In this document: one piece after another, positions 1-19,400 of the stretch | Layout: each line of letters begins with the position of its first letter | Numbering within the stretch: the first letter of the stretch is position 1 | Source of the DNA: Artemia franciscana | Taxonomy: Eukaryota > Arthropoda > Branchiopoda > Anostraca > Artemiidae | Assembly (NCBI RefSeq): GCF_032884065.1 | Contig: NC_088868.1 | Span: 7,025,129 to 7,089,128, forward strand | DNA length: 64,000 nt | Reading direction: 5' to 3' | Made by a program: the position numbers and the translations under genes | Notes under the pieces: generated by a model | The model's database searches: none | Told to the model about the DNA's origin: nothing | What the model saw: only the letters and a program-made list of their open reading frames with translations

Positions 1-167
1 CTAAAGAAACGCTTGGATTAATCAGATTAATAATCGGACAAGTAAAGAAACGCACCCTAAAAGTTAAGTGATTTTACTTAGGTCTCCTCACATTGAAATC
101 TTGCCGTTCACATTGAAACATGAAAAATGACTAATAGGACTAGGCAAAAATTTTGAATTGTTGGATC

Positions 168-2979
<2,812 letters not shown>

Positions 2980-3152
2980 CTTGATTTATAAATAAATATG
3001 CATGTAAACATATCATATACTATTTGTATATATAGATATCCTGAATATATATATAGAGAGAGAAAGCATTTAATATGAAATGACTAAAGATCAAAATATA
3101 ATAACAAAAAAAAATCAAATATTGGCTTAAAGTTAAAAAGATAAAACATATT

Positions 3153-7265
<4,113 letters not shown>

Positions 7266-7435
7266 AGCTTTTCTGAAATAAAAGTCTCACTTATAAGTAA
7301 TCACTTATAAGTTGAAAAAAGTTCAACTTTGAAAAAGGCCTAAGTTAAGTGAACTAAGTGAAAGTGTAAAGTAAATTAAACGGGTTTTTCGTGCCAATGT
7401 GAACGGGACGAAAAACCAATGTGCATCCGGCATTA

Positions 7436-8214
7436 AACTCTCAATTAATTTTTTTTTCTAACAATCATATTCAATCTCTTGAAGATATTATGTTTTTCAA
7501 AAAAAAAATTCCGAGAATAGCAAAGAGGTGTAGCCAACTAAAACTAAGGACGAGCAAAAAAATTTAAATAAATAATTCACAGTTAAACTAAATGAACTTA
7601 CTTTCACTCAACAAATAAAATACAAAACTAAAGAAAAAACACTTGATTATAAAGACTGTTAGGACACATAAATAACATCGCCTAAAAAGGAAGTCGTGTC
7701 TGTGGGGGAGGTGCATCATGTCAAAACCCTTCAACAGGCTTCAAGACGAAAAATGTACATCAAGGACTTTGACTACTTATTGTTCAATCACATCGGTCAT
7801 CTTTAAAAATATTTTATTCTGACAGATAAATTATTGCCTGCTTCGTTGTCCTTTTTTTTACGGAATCCAAATTGTGTTTCGGCAACTAACCCACGATCCC
7901 TCAAAAGACTTATTATTCATTAACTAAAATACTAATCTAATACGTAAAATATAAAGGGGTTGCAGGGATACCGATCTATAATTTCCTGGGTTAATTTGAC
8001 CCAAGGGTTTCTTATAAGCTATACTCAAGAAATAAAGGGGTATCACGGATATCGGTTTATAATTTCGATGATAAAACTGAGTCCGTCAGTAAATATTGGA
8101 TCAGTACTTTTTGGCACAAACGACTTATCAGGAGCCCAGCCAATATATCATAAGGTAAATTGTCAATCTTTAGTCACTCAAAGCAGACACTCCAAAGGCA
8201 TTAATGGATCTTAA
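7436..8214. other. Intergenic, no gene seen
   Basis: AT-rich sequence to the right of the Harbinger element. Only short non-conserved ORFs. The part from about 7950 may already belong to the diverged dispersed repeat that follows. Confidence 0.5.
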
Positions 8215-9090
8215 TGAGGATTACACCATCAGATTCGGCATATCAGAGAACCCCAGTGCAGAGGTTTCAAGCTCCTATATGTAAAAATGTGTAATTTTGA
8301 TTTTTTTTTTTGCCGGAACCAAGATCACGGATGAGTGTTTATTTGTATTTTTTCTATTATTTTTTGGTTGATCGTATACTAGTGATCTTAGAATGTCAAG
8401 AGCGGGCTCAGTTGATCGGAAATCATAAATTCCAACACCCTTTTTAAGTGAACAAAAATATTAGAGGACAGCTAGCCCCCTTCCCACTAACATTTTTTCC
8501 AAAGTTGTTAGATCAAAATTTTGAGATGCCCATTAGGCTCAGCATATTTGAAAAAAATAATAACTATGTCTTTGGGGATGACTCCCTTATCCACAGTCCC
8601 AAGGGGAAGATTTACAAGCTGTAACTTTGCCGATTGTTTATTTTTGGTATTAGCAATTGCGCAAGCATAGAGATTTTTTTAAGGAGGGGGAATGTTTCTT
8701 TTGAGGAGATTACATAATAGGATATTTCCACGGTGGAATTTTTTGCGAAGGAAGAGAATTTTCCATGAAGGAGAAGCTGAATTTCTCGATATTATTTAAG
8801 AAACAATCAAAAATTAAATTTAAATAACAAGTTTTTCAACTGAAAGTAAGGAGCAACATCAAAACTGGAAATGAATAGAAACTACTACGCATATGAGAGT
8901 TAAGGGTGGCTGCTCTCTCCTCAATACTTCACTCTTTACACTAAGTTTTTTCTTTAACTTTAAAAAATCCTATTATTCTAATTAAACAGCCCTTGTGTTT
9001 CAGGGGTCATTCTCAAACAATTGTAACAAAAATTCAAACTTTAGCGTTAAGTGAGAGGCATTGATAAGGAAACAATTTCCGTTCGTTTTA
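8215..9090. repeat. Old copy of the 43-46 kb dispersed repeat family
   Basis: 8215-8640 resembles the inverse of 44400-44730 ('AGAGGTTTCAAGCTCC', 'GATCAAAATTTTGAGAT'). 8900-9070 resembles 43410-43550 in direct orientation ('TATTCTAATTAAACAGCCC', 'CTTGTGTTTCAGG'). Mixed orientation is expected because the family has a foldback core. A piece also occurs inverted near 61190-61250. Confidence 0.65.
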
Positions 9091-9106
9091 AGTTTTAAAA
9101 CTAATA

Positions 9107-9243
9107 TGAAAAAAACTTCGTTTTCTTAAAGAGTTAAAGAGGCTGCGTCCCAAAGTCGAACCTTAAAATGTACAGGAATAAGGAGAGGTGGTTGGGGGGC
9201 TGCCGCCCCCCAAACCCCCCGCTTTTAAAGAATCTTTTGTACA
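9107..9243. repeat. One arm of the 39.35-39.82 kb foldback element
   Basis: Begins GAAAAAAACTTCGTTTTCTT and runs through GGGGGGCTGCCGCCCCCCAA to GCTTTTAAAGAATCTTTTGT, nearly matching the left arm at 39351-39481. The opposite arm is not present, so this is a truncated copy. A GTTAAC-containing inverted repeat cluster follows to about 9305. Confidence 0.8.
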
Positions 9244-9424
9244 GTTGTTTTTTGTTAACAAAACAAAAAACCTTTTGTTAACAAAAGTTTTTGTTAACAA
9301 AAACTGATTTTTACTGATTCTTGAAGGAACTGATCTAAGTCTTATCGTGTTTGAATTACACTTTGAATGTGCGTGACACGTCACACTTAGCTGTTTTGAT
9401 GCATTTGGGGATTTATTCCTTCAG

Positions 9425-10140
9425 GGACGAGTCGACTAGCTCCTCCGGTACTTTTTTAACAAAGCAGACTCGTTAAGTCTAACATTTAGAGTGGGTTGAG
9501 AACGCTTCGCCTTTTCAACAATTAGACTAGCAGTTTCTTTAGACGAGACGAAAAGTTTCCATTCGTTCTTGCCATGGCGTAGCTCAAATACATCGTTGTC
9601 ATGGCTATGACAAAGACTTTCTACAAACGCTTGGCACTCAGTTCGGCCTTTTAGCTCTTTTGGAGGATTTTTTTAGTATTACAGCATACGAGGGCTTGGC
9701 ATTGAGTCTTGACTTTAGGGCAGAACCAATGAATGGTCTGAGAGGTTACCTTTAGGATGACACATGTTTGCCAGAATGCTATCCAGTTTTCGTGATAGCT
9801 CATTGACCTTGGACACAACTGTAGCATTTACGACCTCTCCCGTAGTTGGGACTTCACATGGACAAAGAATAACAAATTTTGGATTTTTACATTTTGCTTA
9901 GCAGCAGCAATTAAAGTTGTATACATGTTAAGAATATTATCTTTGTTTTTAGAGTGAGTCACCATTCGGGTTGTAACATTTAGTTCAGTATAGAGAAATT
10001 TCTTTGCTTGGATGATAGTATCGCGATCAAAATAAGCAACAGCTGCCTTCTGGACTAACTCTTGCTTAACTACATCAATTAGAGATCAGCTTAAAAAGTT
10101 CAAAACAGGGTTCAAAATTAATTTGTCTTCCATTTCACAC
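9425..10140 (-). pseudogene. Decayed LINE ORF1-like reading frame
   Basis: Read on minus from an ATG near 10133 (MEDKLILNPVLNFLS) the frame continues as QKAAVAYFDRDTIIQAKKFL and NVTTRMVTHSKNKDNILNMY. It then resumes in other frames (KFVILCPCEVPTTGEVVNAT; FELRHGKNEWKLFVSSKETA). An early in-frame TGA and at least two frameshifts show decay. The layout of a helical region 'fyd.dtI..AK..Ly.e.n...R', a linker and a small C-terminal domain resembles the first ORF of some invertebrate non-LTR retrotransposons. The family is uncertain; no reverse transcriptase is attached. Confidence 0.5.
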
Positions 10141-10295
10141 TACTCAAATGCTTTCTCAGATTATCCTGCCTCACTTTATTTCTTTCTTTTTTCCCTCTCT
10201 CCTTCCTCCTTTCCTTCTTTTCCTTCTCTCTTTACGGTCAATTTAAGTCCTCAGAACATCAAATATGTGAAATCAAGCATTTTGATGTTGGCACT

Positions 10296-10870
10296 TTCAT
10301 AAACTTTCATAAACGATATCTTCTGCAGTTTCGCTCAGTCCATAGTAGTCAGCAAATACACCGTCAAGATTAACTAAGTGAATTTTAATGGTATGGTCAA
10401 CAATATAACCGTCTTCATCATCCATTGATCTTGCTGAATAATAGACACGATAGGCCCGATATACCTCTTTAACCTTGTCAGTTGGACCAGTCAGTCCAAT
10501 CAACTACAGGCTAAACTCTTTGACATATTTGGCTACAGGGTCAATACCTCCCCTGTCTGGATCGACAGTGATGAATAACGGTTGTAATTATCTGTTCACA
10601 GGGTGTTTTGTCCAGAATATCTGTGACTTAGATCATTGTCTCAATTACATCTCGACATATATCAGGGCAGTGCGTAAATCCAAAATATATCATTAGCCAC
10701 TGACACAAAAAGTCAGAATTTGTGTGCCGCTTCCCTGTATGATTAATAAAGCCAAAGTCACCACCTATGGCTGCTTTTCTAATCTGTTGTTTTTTCTTTG
10801 CAAAGCCAATTCTTTTCTCTTTTCACATAGAGCATAAGGCACAGTAGATCCCCTCCTATGGTAGCAGTGA
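10296..10870 (-). pseudogene. SCO1: SCO1/SCO2-like pseudogene (cytochrome c oxidase copper chaperone)
   Basis: Reading minus, the SCO order is preserved without introns: membrane-proximal LLCLMLYVKREK, then AAIGGDFGFINHTGKR, then QWLMIYFGFTHCPDIC with the copper-binding CxxxC, then QPLFITVDPDRGGIDPVAKY, then LIGLTGPTDKVKEVYRAYR, and VDHTIKIHLVNLDGVFADYY with the conserved His. SCO proteins deliver copper to the CuA site of COX2 in the mitochondrial intermembrane space. This copy has stops at 10628-10630 (after ETMI) and 10504-10506 (after EFSL), plus frameshifts. It is a dead, intronless copy, probably a retrocopy. It lies about 300 bp from the eIF6 start, on the opposite strand. Family identity is strong. 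Confidence 0.85.
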
Positions 10871-11164
10871 CAGCCTTTGTTTTCCAAGCCAGTGTTTCAA
10901 TTAAATAAAGTATGTACTTATCGCACAAGCAATTAAGGATCTCCAGAGCACTGAGTGTGATTTCAATCAATAGATAAGGAATTTTTCCCTGACGGTGTGT
11001 AAGAAAAATAGGAAGGAGCTCTTGACACACATGCTGAGCAGCGTCTGAAATTTTGTGTTTTTAGTTCTTCTGCGTCTTTGTATGAGCAAGGCATAAAATA
11101 AGAATGGACATTTCCTAGAAGAAATCAAAGATAATTTCCGGCCTTGCAGATATTCTAGTTGGAA

Positions 11165-11271
11165 ATGGCAGTTAGACTACAATTTGAAAATAACAATGAA
11201 ATTGGCGTATTTTCCAAGCTTACCAATGCATATTGTTTAGTTGCTATTGGGGGCTCAGAAAATTTCTATAG
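11165..11271 (+). CDS. eIF6: eIF6 coding exon 1
   Basis: Encodes 35 residues, M1 to Y35, and the first two bases of a Ser codon. The ATG has a purine at -3 (GGAAATGG). A pyrimidine-poor 'TTGCAG' at about 11143-11148 could end a 5' UTR intron, but no upstream exon is recognisable. Confidence 0.93.
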
Positions 11272-14200
11272 GCAAGTGTCATATGATAAGGAAAAATTGA
11301 AATGTTAGGCATTGGCTAGGTTGCTGCTAACTGGGAAAGTTGTTAGGCTAGGGTAAAGTGAATGAAACTCATGTATATATTGTGAAGTTCATATTATTGG
11401 TGTAAAAGAAAGTGAACATACCACTAGATGCCAATTTTATGATCTTTCTGAATATAATATTTACTTTTCTTGAAAATTCAGTTATAAGTCTCTTTTGGAC
11501 CCTTCAAAATGATTATTTCTTTCTATATTTTAGTATAAACAGGGTTAAAACATTGGTATAAAATTCACTAGGCTATTTAATTATAAAATCCATTTTGTTA
11601 AAACTAGGCTATGTAATCCATAACCATTTATTTATCACAGAAGTTTGATTAAAAAATCAAATAAATGTATACTTTAGTTCCAAGTGTTCTATACTGGAAA
11701 ATAATCCTAATCCTAAAAGTGCCTCCATTTCTAGTTGATCCTCCTCCATAGGGCAAACTAAAAATGTATAAAGAGGACTTGCTTACAGGTAACATTACCT
11801 ATAGAGCAAAACATATTAGTCCATGAGCCCTGCAGGCAGCAGGGCAAGGCCTGTGTTCTATATTTATTTAATAAACCTCTTTTCTTTTTTGAGTTTTATC
11901 ACTCTTTGTTGAATATAGAACACACTCTTTGGCAGCAGATAGCAAATATCCAGAGTCTAACCAAAAAAAACTATAAGGAATATAATGACAAGCAGAGTCA
12001 ATTGTATTTGGGCCAGTTAATCTCCATAACTTTCTTCCCCATTTTAATCTAGATTGGCCAGCATTATATATTTTCAAATCCAAGCTGTGTCAGTTTATTT
12101 AAAAATAAAAATATATATAGAGCCAAGCAGTCACAAAGCCCATTGTATAGGTTTTGCTACCAGTAGGAAGAATCTCTCCAACATATTCTATTTGATTCTC
12201 AGGACCTTTTTCCTAAAAGAAGAAAGCTTTTAGCTAAGATGAGAGACCAAGGCTTGCAGCCTACTATAGCAGCACTACACTTTAAAAAACAGTTATTAAA
12301 GAGTTCTACAACCCTGATTTTCTTGGAGATTTTGGAGTTTCTAAACTATATTAAAGTTACCTTGTGATTCCATTACATTTTCAAATGAAAAAGTCAATGA
12401 AAATGAGCTACCTTATAATGTAGATCTGCTGTGCAGAAGAGAGCAAGAGTGAGTAGGAAGAGCTATATTGGTACCAGCCAGCCTTTAGGCCCTAAACTGC
12501 TGGGGACAGGTAGCTCAAGTACTCACAATTCCCACTAACCAACAGAAGGGAGGAGAAGATGACAAAGAAGGATATACCCTCATACAAATTCTGGAATTGG
12601 AACCTTGTGACAAAAGCATTTTTGGAGACCTTTTCTCCAATCAAAGAAGAGGTCATAACAGACAAGTGAAGTCCTTTGATCAAAGTATGACAAGAAGAAG
12701 AAAGAGAAAGAAAGACCTTAACCTTATGCATCCATCCATTTACATAGGTCAAACAGCATAGCCATACACAATCAACTGCAAAGAATAATCCATGGACAGG
12801 CAGTTGTGTTGTAAGTAAGTATAAGTTGTCATTTACCAAATGATAAAATCAATAAAAAGGACAAATAATTCAGAGGTGACAACCCAACACAAGGGCTCAT
12901 CAGGAGAATATACACTTGCCTATAGGGTTTTGGCACTTTAAATTCCCTACCCAAGCAAGTGGCATGCCTACCATAAATTCCCTATGGTATCTGTGTGCTA
13001 GGTATCACCCCCAAAATATATGCCTACAAAAAAACAAATGTAAATCAACTTGTGAATCAAAAAATATTTCAGGTAGGAACTAGTAAGCTAGCTTCAAGCA
13101 AACACAATGAAACACAATAAATTTAACATAAAAATGAAGCCTTTAAGTGCAGTTTGTTGAGGTGGCTGTTGTGGAACCCCTTTTTGCTGGTGTGCAGACC
13201 CTGGTTGTCTTCTGGCCAATTAAACAGATAATCCAGTGATGATGTTTGTTGCCAGAACATGAAACTTCAATGTCTCAACTACTTGTGGATTCAATTCTAA
13301 TAATATTAGATGCTAAATTTAAAAGTTCTTCAGGAAAGGATACTCTAATCCATCAAATGAGGCTTCCTAAGGGATAGTGCCAACTCTCTGAGGGTTTGTT
13401 GGTAAGGAATATATTTTTTTGACTTTTTGTTATGTTGACAACTACACCTGTAATTGTAAATGCAGTGTCTAGCATTGCATTGTAGTGTCTATAAATGCAG
13501 TGTCTAGCAAAGAAGATTGCAAGTAGCCATTGCTGACAGTTGATAGTGTCTAGTTGGTATACATCTGATCTAAACTGTCAATGCCAAATGTGTTTAAAAC
13601 TTTAACATTTGTACATCTGCTAGTAAGCTGAGTGTTTGATTATTGTTGCAAGAGTTGCTTGTGCATGACTATGGAAATTCAACTTGTCATCTACCAGGAC
13701 ACCAAGCTCTCTCTCTCAGCATGGCTGCTGAAAATGGCTTTGAAAGACCCATCACTACAATTTGTATGGTACTGAGTGTGCAGGTTTTTCTTCCCAAGGT
13801 GGAGAGTCTTGTATTTTGTTGCATTGAATTCAAAGCTTCCAAATATTAGTCCAGTGAGTGAATGCATCAAGGTCCAGTTGTGTTGACTCAATATTTTGTG
13901 CTGGGTCTGCACAACCAACAAGTTTTGAGTCATCAGCATAGAGGCTGAGCAATATCTGGCCTAAATATTAAGGTTGGCACTAGGCTCACAACCTATTACC
14001 AACAAAAATCAAGGATCACAGTTCATATTTGAAAAACTTTCTGAAATCCAACAAAAAAAAATACTTTCCTAGAAATAACTTCTCAAGTGTTATCATTGAA
14101 TATGGATTTACACTTTAATTGTTTATGAATATGATACAATATTGATATTTTTGATACAGTATCAATACATTTGATACAATATTATTACTTTTGATACCAA

Positions 14201-16366
14201 ATCAATACTCAAGTATGATATTGATACTTTTAATATGAAGTTCCTTTGTTCACAATATTCCCTTGAGAATTGAAAGATATAATCAGATGACTTCAAACTT
14301 TTAATGTATAGCCCATTAAAATATTACTTAGGGTGCAACAGAATTGATGAAAACACAAAAAATAAGGAGATATTCCTTTATCTCACAAATTTGGGGAAAA
14401 TATCTAGGGTTTAAATTTAAGTATATAGTGTGTAATAAAATTCTAGATAAGGGGCCTTTTCTTATCTTGTAAAGTAATTGTGGAAGCTGGACCAGTAAAT
14501 TTATACATAGCCTTTATAATTTAGTTAGGAATAAATTGAATGCATCACTTGGTGGTTTTGTTATGCTGTTTCCATATTCAATATAGTCACTTCTTGGGCA
14601 AATTCCAGTTTGACCCTTAAAGGGGCTCAAAGAAGTCTATTATAACTACAATTTCAAAAACATGCTTATAAGAAAAGCTGTCTATTCTTATGAGAAAAAT
14701 TGCAGTCTGTACCTTATTCATTTATGGCAATTCTTGTTTATTGTTATTATTATTATTAGTCACACTAGTAAAATATTATTTTGATGACAAATTTGCAAGG
14801 ATTTTCAAAAAGAACTTACAACCCCTAAAAAATAGTGTCATAGCAAAACAACAAGCTCCCTCTTGTTGAAAACCTCCAATTATGTATAATTAGTTTCAAC
14901 TAATTTTTTAACTTTACATTATAGTCTAAAAACTATAGACAAGGTGGTAAGTTAAATTCATAGGGCCCCATCAAGGGCTCAGAATTGTGTTTGGCCCAGA
15001 AGCAATTATTGAATTTGAGAAGAGCAAAAAAAGTATCAAGTAATGTATTCACTTTCTTCCTAGGTAAATTGTGTAGATAAGTATAAATTAACTGGTGAAT
15101 GAAACTCCTTAACTAAAACCGTCATGTTAGACTTAGGTGAAAAGGACCTACAAGGTGGCACTATATTTGATGGACTCTTTTGAAGGAAACATTGTAATAA
15201 CCAAAGAGTAAGCCTAGTGCTATTCACTTCTCCAATCAGTACTTTCAAATACAAAGTGTCTTCAAGCTTGTCTTATATACATTATCTTGTCTTGTATCTA
15301 CCTTCAAACTTATTGGCTTAACACTAGCTTTCCTGATGTTAATCTGAAAAATATAACAACAAATACTCATCCAGCAACTTGTTAAGTGACACACTATGGA
15401 CAACTAGGAAAATAACAACATTAATCATGCATACTCTGCTATAAACATAATGTATTTATGAATCCCCTAAGGACTGTCATATTTCAAATTACTCTCCCTT
15501 TATGTTCACTGCATTACCATAAATTGCAGTCAAAGGATTTTTTTTCTTGTGATGCTCTGGAGTTATTGATTGAAGTTGATTCCATTGTTTGTTTAGTGAT
15601 CAGATGTGGTTTCATAATCAGTAGCTTCCCAGTTGTGTTTACACTCCCTCAAGGAGCACTCAGCATCCACCCTCTGTATAAAAATGTGAACAGATTCAGC
15701 AGTGACTGTCTCTTCAGAGAGTTTATTCTAATTGTTGACAATTCTTGTGGAAAGGAATTGATTGTAGACTCTGATTAGGGTAGACTGCTTAACAAGTTGC
15801 AGCTGATAACCTCTGGTTCTTGAATTAGGACTGACAATAGGAAGTTATGCTAGGAGCATGTTGGCCTTCATTAACCTATAGGTTAGGTTGACATAATCTC
15901 TATTTCTCCTGTATACAAGTAATGGGGGTTTAAGCTTAAATAGTCTTGCAGGGTAAGAAAGTTCCTGCATGCAGGATATCATTTTGATGTCATCCTGTCT
16001 TCCAAAACTTGTATATCCTTTTTTTAAATTCATGGGGGCTAGAGACAATCCAATTTCCAGCTTGGGTCAAACTAGTTCTTTATACAGAAGACTAATGACT
16101 TCAGAATTTCAAATATTTTATTCATTTGTATAAAAATTGAATTTTTGTTTTCAATTGATGTCACTTATCTTTGATTATCCTTTTTTTTTCAGGGTTAGTA
16201 TATGTTTCTGACAACTAATCCAGGCCATTTTCAGTTAGTTATCTCATAACCTTTGATATCAATTATGACCTTAAAAACCCCTGCTTTTGTGTATTCATGT
16301 AGTTCATGTTATTAGCTTTTCTCTTGCACTAAAAAAGCATTGAAATATAATCACTGTCATCCAGAG

Positions 16367-16414
<48 letters not shown>

Positions 16415-19400
16415 GATAACATTGGGATTCCTGTTCAGCATAACTGAACATCCACCTGAACAAGAATTTCTTTTTGAATTTAGCTCCAGAATGTTACGGG
16501 GTGGTTTGTTAAATAATCCTTGAGTTTATTTTAAAGGGGGTTTTTCGTGGAGTTGCTTGGGACTTTTCTAAGTCTTAATAGTTTGATGTGGATATGGGAG
16601 CTAAATTATTAATAAAATAAAAAGGCTTCGTATAGAATCCCCGGTAACCTGGGAGACAGAACCATCTCGGTGTTGTTCGAGGTCTCTTGAAACAAATATA
16701 GATTCCCTTGGGACCGTGCCTGAAAGCTAGAGGATCTGTACCTGATGCCCTAATACATAGACAGAAGATGATTAAATACAATAAGGTTTATTTACTTACA
16801 ATATACAACTATTGACAAAATAGCTTCAATGTCTTATTGCACTAAAAGGTGAACATGAGAAAATTGATCTAATGCATTCGAATCCTTCCATAAAACTACT
16901 ATTTGCCCTTCTGTTGGACTCATATATCCAACGCGCGCACTTGCCGGACAGGCTTGGTGATCTGCGGAAGTTGACCTCCACTACTATTGGTAATATTTAA
17001 TCATGTGACTAGTCACGCATCCAAAAGCTATTCTTTGGCAAGGATTTCTCTTTTGGTTTTGAGAAAAACCCATAGGTCAGAATAACTGGTTACTTTGTTA
17101 AGTAACATTTTTTTTATCTAAATGCATATAGTCTAATTGCGTTGGACTATGCAGACTGTTGAAAAACTCAGGGGTCAGAATAACTGGTTACTTGACTTGT
17201 TAAGTAACCTTTCACTTATCTAAATGCACGTAGTCTAATTGCGTTGGACCATGCAAATGCATGTAGTCTAATTTGTAGTTTTAATTGTAGTTTTATCTAA
17301 ATGCATGTAGTTTAACTGCGTAGGATTATGCAGACTTGATAAATTTAGCAACTGTTAAATTCTAAATGATTTTATCCAAACCTTTTTCAAATTGAAATTT
17401 ACTAAAGGGGTGTGACTGAGAAATTTAGTCCTGAATTTAAGAGTTCCTAGAAGAGTATGGATGAGAGATTCGGTCCTATATTTGAGGATTCCTAAGGGGA
17501 TGTGAATGAGGGATTTGGTCCTGAATTTTATAAAGGGGGGGGGGCTGGTCTATATGTTACATATCCCCTTTCCCATTGTAGATTGATGTCCCCATCAATC
17601 AGTCTAATTTCTCTCTTTAAATATTGCATTTTATTCCTTATTGTTTATAAAAATTTTATTATAATTCCATAACCTTGTAAATGATGATTAAAATTTAAGA
17701 AATATTTTCCTACACCTTATATATATATGTCCTGTACCTAGCACTAAAAAAAATTATTTAAACACAACACTTGACATTAACTGTTATTACACTCGAATAC
17801 CTGGTTCCAATTGTTCATTTTTACTTTATATCTTTTAACTGTTTTCCCTGTTAATCTGATTTTTAATTGATCCCAGGTATTTTAACAATAAGAATAAAAA
17901 TACACGACGTAATATAATAAGATTTTCACTGGCACTTTTATTTACTTAAATTTATGATTCACTATTTGGCACTTTTTTCTTTTTAAATGTTCATCACTTA
18001 TTAGTTCTGGATATTAGTTTCACACCAATCACAATTTTCGTGTCCTTGCCCTATATACTGATTGAACAAATATATTGTCATTTTCTAATTTATCACCATT
18101 TAGCAAAAGTAAAGATTTTGTTTTTACGCTTTTACAAAATGGGAAGCGCGGGACTCAGAATCACCTATCCCCAGCAGTTTAAGTACAAATGTACGGCCGG
18201 TACTACAGTTCTTCTGTCCTGCTCCCGCTCTCTTCTGCATTTAAGCGTTATCTTAATTGTCTTTTGCGTTATCTTAATTTAATTCAATAGACTGGAGTAC
18301 TATTTAACACCTTACTTGTTAGTTGATTCCTAAGTTTAAAAAATTAGGACTTAGGATCTCCTGTTCTAAAACTTCATTAGGTGTGTGAGGGTTTCCATAT
18401 TGAATTGGGTTCACTAATGGTGTATTGCGTGGGTACGTTGTCGTACCCGCTGGTTGGATGTTTCGTTTTCTCTAGTCTACATCGTATAGTCAGAAATGAA
18501 GGATGGGTGATAGTTTTCCGGTTGAATCAGACGTGTCTTGGGCATTCTTCGGTGGTTGATAAATCATGATAGGTGTTTTGTAGTCTTTGACCATGACGTT
18601 TGTTGGCCAATTTTTGTAGTATGCCAAATTCTGTAATAAAAATTTCCAAGCAGAATCATGTTGTTAACATATAAAATGGTACTAGTGATACGATAATATA
18701 AAGCATTATTTTAAATTGCATAATAATAGTACATAATTGCATAACAGTAATATTATATTTTTTTTTTCAAACATTCAAAGTGAAATCGAATGTACGATTT
18801 CTTAAAAGAAGTTTTAAATTCTAATAATTTTCAGGTACATTTGAAGTAACGTGAGGTATATTTGGTCATATAGCAACTGAAAATAGTTTTATTGGTACTA
18901 CACTATTACTATATTATTATGATTACATGTAAATATAAGAACACGGCACTAAAGAGGGTTATATATATGTAAGATTATATAGAGGTCTTAATGTTTTAGA
19001 TCATATTTTAATCAAAAAGAAATTGAACCTCCAATGCGTGATTAGTCGAAAAGTAATACATTTTGCATTATAGCCTTTCAATTATCACGCCTTGGAACGT
19101 TTTTTTTTTCCCCTTTCTTGAAATAGTTCAGCAAAATTACAAGAGATGACCTCTTAAATCTCTTGTACATAAAAAGATAGAACGAATTTTTTCGTTCTTG
19201 TTAGAGGTCTATATTTACATAAAGATTTTCTGCCAAGAGTATTTTTGATGTATATGCCAAAAAGTAATACAGTATGTTGTATCATAGCCTTCTAGCTGTT
19301 ATACACCAACAATATTTCTACAGTAGGGAAAGGATGTTACGTACGGAGAAAGACCTCTTAATTTCCCCGGATTTTTACATCCTCCCTGTTAAAATGGCTT

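Noticed and set aside
11274-11279. Alternative GT donor just after eIF6 exon 1
   Set aside because: Use of that GT breaks the frame into exon 2; the GC donor alone restores the conserved residues.
12492-12839. 115-aa minus ORF with hydrophobic segments
   Set aside because: Overlaps a dispersed repeat and shows no conserved motif or splice structure.
16575-16781. 68-aa ORF present in both LTRs (also 35519-35725)
   Set aside because: Repeated because the LTRs are copies; no domain, and open only briefly.
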